From Bos javanicus (lineage: Eukaryota; Chordata; Mammalia; Artiodactyla; Bovidae), in the NCBI RefSeq assembly GCF_032452875.1, contig NC_083879.1, forward strand, positions 83,523,572 to 83,587,571: 64,000 nt of DNA, given 5' to 3'. The translations under genes were made by a program, and so were the position numbers. This document shows positions 46,936 to 59,752 of this stretch, piece after piece (the first letter of the stretch is position 1; each line of letters starts with the position of its first letter). The notes under the pieces are model-generated. The model made no database searches. It was not told where the DNA came from and saw nothing but the letters and a program-made list of their open reading frames with translations.

Positions 46936-48708
46936 GATTTATTTCTAAATATTTCTCATACCATCTCCTCCTCTTTATTCTGACCGCTGCTACCCTAGAA
47001 GATCCTCCTCATCTGGTATACTAACTGACATGAGGCACATACTCCATCAGAAAGGATCTCATTGCTCCATAGCAAACCCATCTCCCTCCAGGACCCCAGT
47101 CATCAGCAGTGTTGGACGGAATACAGCTCTACAATCAGAAATTCAGACGGGGTTGCCTCAGAGTATAATGCTAACCTTTTACATATTGCAGTTTTCTTTA
47201 TTAGATCAGAGCCAATTATCCGATCTTTTACTAAAGTCAGATTTGTAAAGCTAAGAAAATGTATGAAGCATCTAATGAATTCCAGCTTTTGAGAAAACCA
47301 CAGGCTTTTTGAATTGGAAGTTTCCCAGACACCATGCAGTTCTGCCACCTGACATATGAATGAGCGGGCTGCTTCCAGGAACACAGGAGCTGCCACAGAC
47401 CCGGGACAGGAATCCGGGCCTCCTAATTCTTAGTGTGCAGCAGTTACACTCCCAACGTAACCACATCATACGATGATTTAACCAAAACATCAGGGGTCAA
47501 AGTCATTTCTTTTTCCCCCAGAGGTGGCCAATGTGGAAATTTCAGAGGCTCTACAGCCTGGACATTCTGTTTTCTTGTCAAATTTCCCAAATCATAAATA
47601 GATTAGGAGGTTGGAAAGAAACAGGTGTCCTTCTTTTTGTGTGTTCATTATTAAATAATCTGGCACGCGTCAATGGAACATTTTTTTTCCTCTGGCATTT
47701 TCCAATTGGCTTTCATAGGACCTTTAAAATGGAATAATTCTTAATTGTAATGTTTGAAACCTGTTCCCAAAAAAAAAAAAAAAGCCTATTCTAGGACAGG
47801 AAAAAATAAAAAGAAAGGCATTCAGTCCTTAGCCAGGAAGCTTATCATTGAAGACCAAAGTACACATTGGAACTACATTTTGATGGTGAGCCAGACAGTC
47901 AGAAGAGGGATTTCAAAAGAATGGTGATGATTTGGTCAAGCGGGAAATACTCCTGATATTTAAAGCTATCAATACCTGAGCCACAGAGAGCCATCGTACA
48001 CTAAGAGGGACCATCTGCGTGGGGAACAGCGTGCTATTGTCGGAACGAGACACAGTCATCTCTAACTGTATGTGGCCTTCCGGAGATTCTAAGAGGGACG
48101 GAAAAATCTCTGTGATTCTATAATTGAATGTTCAAGACTCTTTAACAGGATCTGTTACCAGGGAACCTCTTTATCTGCATCATTTTTCTAACCTTTATCC
48201 ACCAAGGGACGCCCTCCTCACCCATGGGTTCCCTGTGGATGAGCAGTACTTGCTGATACTTTTGCACCAAGGGACGTGCTCACAGCAGTGAGAACCTTGC
48301 TTTCTTGTCCACCATCTACTCTTTGGACACCTAGAGTATAAAATGGCAATATATATATATGCAAAACAACATCCAGCCAACAAGTCACACCAGATGCACC
48401 TCCTAAATATTGAGTGTATTTCCAAGTCAATCCTATTCTTCCTTTGATAGTCTTTTCCCATGGGACCATGCAGCAGAGAAATCCAGAACTGTCTGTGAGG
48501 GAGGGCATCCATCAGCTAACACCACGCTTCCCTTGTCCCAGTTGATCCCCATTCTGTGTGCTTCTAAGTTTTCTAAAATTTCTGATTTGACCAGCAACAT
48601 CAGTCCCCAGTATTAGAAGCAATCTTTTCTGTCTCCTTCAAACTCTTCCCACTCTATTCCTCTCTCCCTCCTTCTCATCCTCTCTCTGTTTTAAGTTCAG
48701 TAGGAAAG
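46936..48708. other. single-copy DNA
   Basis: No gene or repeat family recognised. An A-run lies at 47769-47783 and a pyrimidine-rich run at 48650-48690. Confidence 0.45.
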
Positions 48709-48998
48709 ACATTCCCTGATAGCTCAGTTAGTAAAGAATCTGCCTGCAATGCAGGAGACCCCAGTTCGATCCCTGGGTCAGGAAGATCTGCTGAAGAAGG
48801 GATAAGCTAACCACTCCAGTGTTCTTGGGCTTCCCTGGTGGCTCAGCTGGTAAAGAATCTACCTGCAATGTGGGAGATCTGGGTTCGATCCCTGGGTTGG
48901 GAAGATCCCCTGGAGGAGGGCATGGCTATCCACTCTGGTATTCTGGCTTGGAGAATCCCATGGACTGTTAGTCCGCAGACGAGTCAGTGACTTTCACA
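48709..48998 (+). mobile_element. two-headed Bov-tA SINE
   Basis: Plus strand: first head from cattccctgatagctcag, short inter-head piece ending ccactccagtgttctt, second head gggcttccctggtggctcag, then body. The 3' part lacks the usual ggggtcacaaagagtcggac block. Confidence 0.9.
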
Positions 48999-50487
48999 GG
49001 GACAAGAAAAATGCATGCCATTCATCTCGTCATAGCTTCCAACGCACCAAGCTTACTGGGGGCTCACATGCAGGGCACAGGTGACTAGAACCCCAGGGAA
49101 CGTCACTCGTGATTAGGGTCAGACCCCCACCTGATCCTGAAAGTTTTGCTGCTGACCCATCCCATTATGGAAAGGGTGTTCTGGTTAATCTTCCAGGAGA
49201 TAATTACATCTAGGGCCTCAGATTCCCCTGCAATTTCACCCGATTCTCCCATCCCAAATTACAGGGTTAACACGGCAGCCCCCTAGGAGGTAGTTTGTAC
49301 ATTCCCAGGTCGATTAATAATATTTTCTTATCATATTTTTGGTTTGATAAATACTTTCCGGTATCATTAAGGATACTTAAGGTTAAAAGAACGGCAAAAA
49401 CACGAAGGGACTTCTCTTTCATTACTGACCGTGTCAATCGTTCTAATCTCTATGAAGAAGCTGCGAACTGTGAGGAACAGTCCTGTTTGGTGAACTTTTC
49501 AACTAAATTACTCTGATGGGAAATTACAGAGAGAGCTGTTGAGTCACCGAGTGTACAGTCGTAGCAAAGCTTGTGCTGTGCACGCCTGCCGCTCCCGCTC
49601 CTGCTAACCGGCTCTCGCTTGAAAGTGGCTGGACTCTTTGCTCCTCTCGTATAGTTGCTAGGATACTGCTTTCTGCCTCTAGATATTTCTATTTCTCCGG
49701 GACCATATACATTTTACCCAGGCCTGCCTCAAAGTAACGCCTGCCTATCTGACCTGCCACCCCTACGCTAACACTGAACCCTCAAAACCCTTGAGAAAAA
49801 TTGAGCCATGCTACTGCACTGAAGCTATAATGAAGGCCCAGATGAGGCAGAAGTCAAGCTGAAGTCTAGTACTATCACAAATGATTGAATTTCCTGAGCC
49901 TCCCTTTCCCTCTCGGCTCCGGGAATCAGTTTCGACCCATGTAAGTAGGAAGAAGACTGTCCCTTCCACAGGAGATGTCCCTGTGATTCACGGAATGATA
50001 TCTGAAATATGCTCATGAGAGAGTTTTTTTTCCAAAAATGATTCTTCCACTCATCCTCTGTCTCCGATTAACTCTCCTGCTTACCTTAGAGGTTAAAAGA
50101 AAAGAAAAATATTCTATACAAAACGCTGGGGTTGCTTTCAGCCTGAGGATTTACAAATCCATCTGCCCAGGTGGAATGTCAATGATTACTCAATGAACAA
50201 ATCACTATTCACCAGCAAAAACTATGCCACTTCAGATATAGCTCGGGTATTTTTATTTTTTATGTTTGTGTTTTTGTACCCTTTAGACGGTACACCCTGC
50301 AGGGACTGGTTTTCAGAAGCTATTACAGAAACTGGTCCCAGCGATGGAATTGCAAATGACTGAGACCACCTATGGTAGTTTTCTGGCAAAGTGAAGAAAA
50401 AAAATACGTTGATATGAGACCACGTTTATCTAGGAAACAGGTTCATAGCACCAGGCAAAATTGTAGATCATGGAATGAATCTGATTT
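48999..50487. other. single-copy DNA
   Basis: Nothing recognised. Confidence 0.45.
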
Positions 50488-50898
50488 GTGAGTGAAATCT
50501 ACAGTACGCCCGTATATCAAAAACAAACGCTGAATAACATCACTGATCTGTGGAATCTGAAGAAGCTGAACACGGAGAAACAGGGGATAGAATGGTGGTG
50601 GCCACGGCAGGAAAAAAGGAGAGATGCTTGTCAAAAGGTACAAACCCCCAGTTACATGAGGAGTCAGTTCTGAGGATTAAGTGTCCAGCACAGAGATTAC
50701 AGTTATCAGTACTGTATTACATACTTGGGAGTGGCTGGGGAATAGATCTTACCCATCCTCACCACAAGAAAGAAATGGCAATCACGTGACCTGGTGAAGG
50801 TGTTAAGATTGTGGTGGTAATTGCTTTGTAATATTTGTGTGTATTAAATCAACAACTTGTAAGTTACCTGTCACTTATATCTCAATAAATCTGGGAAA
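50488..50898 (+). mobile_element. old L1 LINE 3' UTR (L1MA/MB-like)
   Basis: Landmarks in order: gatctgtggaatctgaagaa, gatagaatggtggtggccac, gttatcagtactgtattaca, gaatagatcttacccatcct, tgttaagattgtggtggtaa, gtcacttatatctcaataaa. Ends in an A-rich tail. Confidence 0.8.
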
Positions 50899-51729
50899 AA
50901 TCAAAAATATAAATTATCATTTTCACAAGAAAAAAGAAAGCAAATTTTTGTAATAGGTTCTACCGTTGACACAGACTGGCTCTGAAGAATGAAGTGGGTT
51001 CGGCTCCACAATGGATCACAAGGGCTTGAGTCCCTGGGCTTGTAGGTCTCACAGGAAAGCGTGGAGAGCATGCACCATAACACACACACACACAGTCAAC
51101 TCTATCAACTCTACTTAGTCTTTCAAGTCCGATTAATACAGTTAAGTTAGAGGGTTTATAAATCTACCATTTTAACATCTTCTACTATGACTTTTCTTTT
51201 ACTGAATTTGTATTCAAAGAAAAAAAGAAAACCATAGAGGATTTTTTATGTGCTTCTTTTTTTCAGAAAAACATTGCTATTCAAGTAAGGTCACACTGTT
51301 TACGTCGAAGGTCTACATCACTGAGAAAGGAAATATGTCTGAAAGGAAACAGGGTAAAGAAATTAGAAAATAACTCCTCTTGAGCCGTATCTCTAAAGCT
51401 ACTCTTGGGAGCGTTTGAATGCTGAAGAATTAGATGCAAAAATATCCTCAAGTCTTAAGTTAAATAAAGGTACTACCTGAACCACCGTTTCTTTCTGCTG
51501 TTTGGAGTGTCCAAGTCAACTGCACAAACCTGTGTGGAAACACAGAGGTCAGGCACGCGGGCTGGGGAGTAAGGAGAGGGACGTGCCCTGGGCTGCCTGT
51601 GCACCCCAACACTCCTGAGCCTCCCCAGACATCGGAAGCGATCACAGATATCTACTCATCAACTGAGCAAGTAAAACGGCCACATTCAGAAGACAATATG
51701 AATTAGAAACAATTTTGAGGGAATAGATA
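50899..51729. other. single-copy DNA
   Basis: Nothing recognised; a short (AC)n at about 51081-51093. Confidence 0.45.
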
Positions 51730-52003
51730 CTATGCAGGTCAGGAAGCAACAGTTAGAATTGGACACGGAACAACAGACTGGTTCCAAATAGGAAAAGGAG
51801 TACGTCAAGGCTGTATATTGTCACCCTGCTTATTTAACTTCTATGCAGAGTACATCATGAGAAACGCTGGGCTGGAGGAAGCACAAGCTGGAATCAAGAT
51901 TGCCGGGAGAAATATCAATAACCTCAGATACACAGATGACACCACCCTTATGGCAGAAAGTGAAGAGGAACTAAAAAGCCTCTTGAAAGTGAAAGAGGAG
52001 AGT
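51730..52003 (+). mobile_element. BovB LINE internal fragment
   Basis: Plus strand, from ctatgcaggtcaggaagcaa to gtgaaagaggagagtg; it lacks both the 5' part and the whole 3' end. The frame covers the RT palm. The catalytic motif reads YTDD (51929-51940) where sister copies have YADD. The frame stays open to 52042 through non-BovB sequence. Confidence 0.9.
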
Positions 52004-52259
52004 GGAGGGGAGAGTAAAAGAGGACCAAATCAGTTTGGTTGAAAGAATGAGGCGGTATTTTCTAGATGGAGTGGGAATGACAGGCACAAGCATTTTAAAC
52101 TATGACAATGGATGAACATGTATAGAGGGAAGTGTTTATTAACATATGAACTTGACCGACTGAGGCACAACTGCTATCCAGTCGTGTAACAGAACAACCA
52201 CAACATCCATTTTCATTTGCAGAGGACTTTAAAAATTTGCAAAAGGTTTCTGAATATTA

Positions 52260-52400
52260 TAGCATTAAGTCTTGATGGAGAATAATTCAGTGATGGAGGA
52301 ATAATCATTCTTACTTTACAAACAAAGAAATGGAGGCTCAGAAACGTTAGTGAATTACCTAAAGGTACTTAGGGAGGTAGATATGCAAATTTCTTCTGAT
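52260..52400 (-). mobile_element. MIR SINE fragment
   Basis: The order ataatcattcttactttaca, aacaaagaaatggaggctca, gaaacgttagtgaattacct is the reverse of the MIR core and 3' part. Confidence 0.6.
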
Positions 52401-52854
52401 TTATTGCGTAATGCACTTCTACTAAGCCAACATATGGTTTACACAAATGTAAGTACATATTTCGTGGGACCAGTGAGGACGAAGGATAGGGGAAAACACA
52501 GGCGACAGTTACTGGAGTGCTTAAACTCCAAATTATTTATCAGAACTCTTGCCCTCCACAGTGTATTAGAGTTTCTTGGTAAAAACTGTCTGAAAATCAG
52601 AGCCTTTTCAATTTGCAGTTCTGGGAAAAACCACAGGGTGTCATCCTGTGTGATACTTTTGCAAAGCTTCTCTTTTTAAAGGTGAATTTCACTATTTTGA
52701 AGAGTAATTCATCCCTATGATTTAGAAATCAAAATGATTTAATAAATTATAGGTTAAAAAGTCTGGCTCTGACTCTAATTTCTGTTGTCCTCGATTTTCA
52801 CACTCACCAATCCGTCCTCACCTCATTGTGAATACCCCTGTTTTCGACACTCAG
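52401..52854. other. single-copy DNA
   Basis: Nothing recognised. Confidence 0.45.
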
Positions 52855-52912
52855 ATACACACACATACACAAACGCACGGAACACACACATATACTCACA
52901 CACACACACATC
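52855..52912. repeat. interrupted CA microsatellite
   Basis: (CA)n with AT, AA and CT interruptions. Confidence 0.9.
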
Positions 52913-52980
52913 TCCCTCTTCCTTACAAAAAAAGGTAGCATAACAGACATAACTTTTCACTGTTTTAAATTTAACCCATC

Positions 52981-53856
52981 CTGAGATATTTTATTATCTG
53001 GGGTTATTAATAACCTCAGATATTTTAGTTATTATATATCTGAAATATCTAATATCAATAACCTCAGATATGCAGATGATACCACCCTTATGGCAGAAAG
53101 CAAAGAAGAACTAAAGAGCCTCTTGATGAAAGTGAAAGGAGAATGAAAAAGTTGGCTTAAAACTCAGTATTCAGAAAACTAAGATCATGGCATCCGGTCC
53201 CATCACTCCATGGCAAATAGACGAGGAAACAGTGGAAACAGTGTCAGACTTTATTTTTTTGGGCTCCAAAATCACTGCAGATGGTGACTGCAGCTATGAA
53301 ATTAAAAGACGCTTACTCCTTGGAAGGAAAGTTATGACCAACCTAGATAGCATATTCAAAAGCAGAGACATTACTCTGTCAACAAAGGTCCATCTAATCA
53401 AAGTTATGGTTTTTCCAGTAGCCCATGTATGGATGTGAGAGTTGGGCTGTGAAGAAAGCTGAGTGCCAAAGAATTGATGCTTTTGAACTGTGGTGTTGGA
53501 GAAGATTCTTGAGAGTCCCTTGGACTGCAAGGAGATCCAACCAGTCCATCCTAAAGGAGATCAGTCCTGGGTGTTCATTGGAAGGACTGATGCTGAAGCT
53601 CCAATACTTTGGCCACCTGATGGGAAGAGCTGACTCATTGGAAAAGACCCTGATGCTGGGAAAGACTGAAGGCAGGAGGAGAAGGGGACAATGGAGGATG
53701 AGATGGTTGGATGCCATCATGGACTCAATGGACATGAGTTTGAGTGAACTCCAGGAGCTGGCGATGGACAGGGAGGCCTGGCATGCTTCAATCCATGGGG
53801 TCACAAAGAGTCGACACGACTGAAGGACTTAACTGAACTGAACTGAGATATTTTAT
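52981..53856 (+). mobile_element. BovB LINE with palindromic 5' junction
   Basis: BovB sequence runs from aatatcaataacctcagata (53051) to the actgaactga tail near 53845. A duplication, gagatattttat (possibly extended to ctgagatattttat), lies at 52983-52994 and 53845-53856. The 56 bases between the upstream duplication and the BovB start hold a 28-bp near-palindrome (52995-53022) resembling an inverted, fused copy of the BovB ataacctcagata start. Confidence 0.88.
53051..53823 (+). pseudogene. BovB ORF remnant, frameshifted
   Basis: Starts just before YADD (codons from 53069, both aspartates kept). A deletion near 53140 shifts the frame before the KIMASGPI segment. An extra base near 53420 (gtagcccatgtatgg) shifts it again, so the C-terminal YGCESWAVKKAE, WCWRRFLRVPW and RRRRG segments lie in another frame. 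An in-frame six-base loss follows in the LMLKL segment. Confidence 0.88.
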
Positions 53857-55011
53857 AATTAATACAATCTAATCAATTTTGTGTCCTTTTTTTTACAGCT
53901 GTAGATATATGAATGTGTGGGCATATTTATGGATATGTGCTTGGGTTCTTTCTAATTTTGGCTGTAAAACCTTTAAATAGTGAATTGTAGAGCAGACAAA
54001 GTTAAAGTGTTAAGTTCCTCCATATCCGTGGCCTTTGACCTTTGGCTCCCAACCCTCCTCTCCCAGTTCCTATTTGAGAGTCACCTACATTCCCCTCATC
54101 TCTTCAATAAAGGAGAAGGGGAAAGGAAGGCAAGATGGGGAAAGATGTTCTGGTTCCAAATTTTCTGAGTAAATGTTAGGTTATAGCTTCAGGCCAAAGT
54201 TAAAAATAACACATTCAAATGCTATACCATAGACGTTTACAACTTTTTAACACAGATTGTTTTCCACAGAACTCCTGGTTTTTTCCAACATGCAAAGGAT
54301 TCCTTTTGCTTTGCAGGGCCTCAGTCATTAATGCTGAGGACCTATCAACAACCACAGTGCAGGCACTGAACTCCCCTGTAGAAAATCATTTTTGTGCCTT
54401 TAAAGATTAAATTTGCACATCCTAACCTATCTTTCCTTGCAGCTTTATGCAGATTTAGCATTAGATTCATCTCTGTCCATGGACAATGTAGCTTGAAAAA
54501 AACAAAAACATGGAGCAATGTTTTTGATTAAAAAAAAAAAAAGGCTAAAAGGGGAACATCCTAGCAATTCAGAACATATATCAACTTCCTGGCATTTAGC
54601 AGTAAACAGCACACAGATATGAACTACCTACTCCAAACCATTAGCTACCTCTTAAGTAATTGAGTAATTTTAATGCAAAAATTGTTGTTTAAGTTGTTGC
54701 ATATCAGAACATGCTTAAAAGTACCTTTTGGATATAGTGAAATGCCATAATTTCCATCTCTTATTTTTATATATCTTATTGCTCCATTTTATGTATGACA
54801 ATAGCCATTTATACAAAATTTATTTTGAAAATCAAAGTTTATTAATGACATGCTGAAAAAAATTAACCAGGTCTTTTTCAACCCATTTAACCCCAGTGTT
54901 CTTCTTCATCATTACCTTCATCATAAAGCTTTCCATCAGTGTTCCAGCCCAGGTGAATGGTACAGTGTTCCAGGAAGATTAATACTTCTGGAATAATGTT
55001 CTTTCTAGCCT
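53857..55011. other. single-copy AT-rich DNA
   Basis: Nothing recognised; an A-run at about 54531-54542. Confidence 0.45.
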
Positions 55012-55201
55012 TGAGGCAGACTCTTAGCGACCCACAGACTGTAGCCTGCCAGGCTGCTCTGTCCATGGGATCTCCAGGCCAGGATACTGCAGTGGGTAGC
55101 CATTCCCTTCCCCAGGGGATCTTCCTGACCCAGGGATTGAACCCAAGTCTTTCTCCTGCCTTACAGGCAGATTCTTTACCATCTTCGCCACCAGGGAAGC
55201 C
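55012..55201 (-). mobile_element. Bov-tA SINE, tail-truncated
   Basis: Minus strand, starting within the body (gaggcagactcttagcgacc) and ending at the head cgccaccagggaagccgg. Confidence 0.9.
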
Positions 55202-56478
55202 GGCCCCTTCTCCTCCATGGTAAAGTAATTGGAGATTCATTCCCTGTGAATCAAAACTCCAAGACGGGAATAAGAGAACCATTAAGGGAGGAGGCTAGGC
55301 CCTGTTGAGACCACGTATTTCTTTTTCTTGAACTGGGGAGACCTCCCTGACCACATAGGTGCAGAGAATGCTCCTTAGAGACCAAAGCGGAGCTATGTCA
55401 AGGGTGTTCTAAACCAGACGCCTTTTCGGTAAAATCCATTTTGGCTAAGAGACACGTGGGCACACACGGGAGGATCCTGAGATATACCAATACGGACGGT
55501 GAACCAGGTAAATCAAAACGACTGGCCAAAGCAAGCCTGGACGAAATCACCTGTGAAAGTAACTCAAACCGCCGTGAGGGCAGGACTCAGTGACTCCCTC
55601 CTTGATCTGCCGTGTGTCTGTCCACATGCACTGTACTCTTTTTCCTCTTCACAAACACTTCACCGGTTTCACTGCTTTCCATCTCCATGAGAATTCTTTC
55701 TGCAAAGCCGAAGGGCCAGGGCCCTGGTCACTGACCTCTGGTCTAGTGGCTAGGATCTGGTGCTTTCTCCGCTGCAACCCAGCATCAGTCTCTGGCTGGG
55801 AACCCAAGCCCCGCTCCAAGATGCTGCAGGCCGAGGCCACCTGAGATCAGTCTGAGCTACGACACAGATTTAACCTGCTGAAAACAGGAAATTCATTCCT
55901 ACCTGACACCAAATAACTTGTTTTGAGTGATTATTTTCTCTGACAGGCTGTTTTGGCAATGCAGATACAGCTTAGTCAATTTAGTGCATGAATTGATACA
56001 TGAGGGGTTTCATATTCAAAGCAGAAAAACTTTACAGTTGTACACTCAACATCCAGAGTATTTGTTTAGTTCAATAACACTTATTTTAAAAGATTGACTT
56101 TGTAGAGTCTAATTTCTAACCTGTTAGTCTTACCCACTACATAAAATTGGAAAAAAATAACACTGGATGTTTAATAGTTTTGTTAATTACTGATGAGGTG
56201 ACAGGGATGTCAAAAATCTTTTTTTTTTTAAGTCATGAGCTCCCACTTTTATAAATCTCAGTCACAGACACTGCAAAAAAGTTATATGCAAAGGTGCTCC
56301 TTGAAATAATATTTATAACTGGAAAACAATCGAGAAGATCTACAATAAGAAGGTCATTCAATAAACAAAGGCACATTTTACTTCTCATTCTTCTCTGCCA
56401 GAGTGCAAGAATGACTGCCAAAGCTGAATCAACTCCAGAGCGCCATATGGTTTCTCATTCTCCCCTACCACAGGCTGA
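55202..56478. other. single-copy DNA
   Basis: No gene recognised; a T-run at 56220-56230. Confidence 0.45.
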
Positions 56479-56776
56479 GAGTGAAAGTCGCTCAGTCGTG
56501 TCCGATTCTTTGCAACCCTATCCATGGAATTCTCCAGGCCAGAACACTGGAGTGGGTAGCCTATCCCTTCTCCAGGGGATCGTCCCAGCCCAGGGATCGA
56601 ACCCAGGTCTTCCGCATTGTGGACAGAGTCTTTACCAGCTGAGCCACCAGGGAAGCCCAAGAATATTGGAGTGGGTAGCCTATCCCTTCTCCTGCAGATC
56701 TTCCTGACCCAGGATTCAAACCAGGGTCTCCTGCATTGCAGGCAGATTCTTTACCAACTGAGCTATCAGCGAAGCT
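56479..56776 (-). mobile_element. two-headed Bov-tA SINE
   Basis: Minus strand: body at the left with a small deletion after gcaacccta, first head about 56565-56655, short gaatattggagtgggtagcc piece, second head to gagctatcagcgaagctc. Confidence 0.9.
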
Positions 56777-57096
56777 CTCTACAACATCCTACAAGGAGCA
56801 ATTCCAGAAGCTGAGTCAATTTCAAGATGGAATGAAAACACATTGAAAATGGAATCAAAATATAGCAAGGTGATTTTTGTCCCCTGTTGAAATAGTTATA
56901 ATCCAACTTATGTAGTCCCAGCTCTATGTACCAGTGAACTTGGGAAAGTCTTAATTACCTAGAAAATAGATTATCATTTCCCTGGGATATGGGAATTAGA
57001 GAGTGATTTTCAAAAAACTTATGAAAAGAAATGAGTACCTTGTGAGATTAAGCCCTGCACCAGTTTGATTCCATCATACTAATTTACCAGACCCTT
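56777..57096. other. single-copy DNA
   Basis: Nothing recognised. Confidence 0.45.
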
Positions 57097-57138
57097 GTCG
57101 CAAAGAGTTGGACACGACTGAGTGACTGAACTGAACTT
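57097..57138 (+). mobile_element. BovB 3'-end microfragment
   Basis: Only the terminal BovB sequence is present: gtcgcaaagagttggacacg, then actgagtgactgaactgaac. About 42 bases with no upstream element. Confidence 0.85.
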
Positions 57139-58159
57139 ATTATTAAAATGAACAGATTTCTGGAGGCTTTATCCTCCCTATTATTATTGTTAGAAAAGTC
57201 CCTCATGGAGTTCATAATATCACAGAATGTCATTCTTTTCAGTGTTATTTACCATGAGTGAGGGGGAGGCTGTTTTTTCACAAGTGCCAGTGAAACCTTA
57301 ATGAAGGGGTCCCTTCTGAACCTCTATTTTCTCCACATGAAAGACACTTGAATATCAGCAAGGGGAGCACATTCTTCCCTCTATGGAGAGGAGAGAAATT
57401 TCCTGTAAAAGTTATATTTTAAAGCCTACACATAAGGCCTAAAGAAGAATGCCACTCAGAAAGCACCCTGGAACAAAGGATCAAGTGAAAGAGCACTTTG
57501 GAGAAACCAAGGTAACTATGGGCTCTGTGTTTTCATCCCCCTTCTGATTATTATTAATTCTCAGCTTAGTTCAAGCATCCTCTTTCCAGAGAGAAAGTAC
57601 AAATCTGAATGCACTTAATGTGAATGCCTTCCATACGTTTGCTTATTTTGCCTTAAACTCCAGGCTAGTTATCGTTTTGGAGCAGTTCTGAAATCCAGCT
57701 CATTTAAACAATAGGGAGGCAGCGTTAAAGGCTTTTTTTCCTGCCTTGAAAGTAGGGAAAAAAAACCAAGGACAGTAATTCTGTTTTCATTTCGAAGTAA
57801 TGTATATATGGAATCCATAAATATTACAAAGATGAAACTATGCTCTCATACAATTGAAAACGCATGTGCTACCACACGAATCAGATGACGCCTCTCTTCA
57901 GTGGCATGGACACCTTCTCACCCACATGATTGATCTTCTATGTCTGCTTGCTTTTTAATAAACCATTGTGAAGGTCTGCTACGCTTCAAGCAGACGTTTG
58001 TTATCTTTCCAAAGCAAGACGTTTAATTTAAAGAGACAGCCAAGATTCATACTCTGGTCACTTGATAAATAAATCAACAGACATGCTTTACTCTGCATTC
58101 ATTCAGTGCAGTTTAGCTGACTGAAGGCCAAGTCCAGAGCCCTCTCATGTAATGGGCAC
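57139..58159. other. single-copy DNA
   Basis: Nothing recognised. Confidence 0.45.
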
Positions 58160-58629
58160 TTGCTGTTGTTGCTGTTGTTCAGTCGCTCAGTCGTGTCCAA
58201 CTCTTTGAGACCCCATGGACTGCAGCACGCCAGGCTTCTCTGTCCTTTACTATCTCCTGGAGGTTGTTCAATTCATGTCCATTGAGTTGGTGATGTTATC
58301 TAAGCACCTTTTCCTCTGTCGTCCCCTTCTCCTCCCGCTTTCAGTCTTTCCCAGAATCAAGGTCTTTTCAAATGAGTCAGTTCTTCACATCAGGTGGCCA
58401 GAATATTGGAGCTTCAGCTTCAGCATCAGTCCTTCCAATGAATATTCAGGACTGATCTCCTTTAGAATGGACTGGTTGGATCTCCTTGCTGTCCAAGGGA
58501 CCCTCGAGAGTCTTCTCCAACACCACAGTTCAAAAGCATCAATTCTGCGGTCCTCAACTTTCTTTCTAGTCCAACTCTCACATCCATACATGACTACTGG
58601 AAAAACCACAGCTTTGACTAGACGGACCT
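58160..58629 (-). mobile_element. BovB LINE, 5'-truncated
   Basis: Minus strand with a (TTG)n-type tail (tgctgttgttgctgttgttc) at the left; breaks off after gactagacggaccta. Carries C-terminal coding sequence with YGCESWTRKKVE and WCWRRLSRVPW readable on the minus strand. Confidence 0.92.
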
Positions 58630-59752
58630 AAACTTTACCTCCCGAAACCCCACTTTCCTTCCACTGGAATGCCCCTTCTGGTCACTGCTTTTCTCTAGCA
58701 GAATGTCAAGTGAGAATACTAATTGATCTGTTATTTTGTGAGCCCCAATTAGACTCCGAGGCCACTGGCAGAACTGTTACAGTGAGAGCATGTTTCATTC
58801 ATGCAGCCCACGCTTTACCTCAGCTCCTTTTGTGTCGCGGAAACGTCTGAGGAATGCTTCCCCATTTCTACATTTCATCAAATATGCTTCACATTATTAA
58901 AAGGTGTATTGATTCAATGTGCTCACAACTATACAGCAAATGGAAAAGATAATTAGGTGAAATAAGTTTGCTAAAGTATTTTGCATATCAAAGGTAACAT
59001 GGTTTTTTAGTTGCTTGCGGTAATTCTCAATGCTCTTTTAAAATGAGAGACTAAATGAGTTTTAAGTAATATCTTGAACATTCTTTCAATCACACATTTC
59101 TTTTTTTCTTATTCAGGAAAGGAACCATTAGATCTGATCCCGTCAGTTTGCATTTGATCTGATCCAGTCAATTCGCAAATGCTACAAAAAAAAAAAAACT
59201 AAACAAACAAACCAACCCTGATTAGCTTTCACATGGAAGGCCAATGAAATTTTTAAAAAAATTATTACTGATGATAAAATAATTTATCAAAAACTGGGCA
59301 GTTTTTAGTAAATCAGAGCACTGAAGCATTAGATTAAGAAGTGATGCTAATGTGTTCGTTCTCTGAATCCTTACCTTAAGGCTCCCCAATTAAAGTTCAC
59401 ACTGCTTAGCATATCCTTTTAACTTCTGCCTGTCATTGCAATAGGGTACTTATACTCAGTCTTCTGCTTCATAAAACTTTACTTGAGAGGCAGTGTATTT
59501 TCCAATGTCTTATCCATCTTTCATCCACCAGCTAGGAAATAAATTAAATTCCTTAAAACTAATGTGGCCAACTTTTTGCAAGGTGGCTACCATCCATTGG
59601 CCAATATAAGCTGTGAGATAAAACAAATAATACAGTGTACACAGTCGGGAACACTCACTTTTAGTCCTGACATCAGCTGAACGAACAACTTTGGGCCACC
59701 ATATCCCTGTTCTAAAGAGAAATTGGATGAATTATATTGTAAAAGTTCTTTC
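58630..59752. other. single-copy AT-rich DNA
   Basis: No gene recognised. Two near-copies of a 25-bp unit (gatctgatccNgtca core) lie in tandem at 59131-59180; an A-run at about 59186-59198. Confidence 0.45.
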
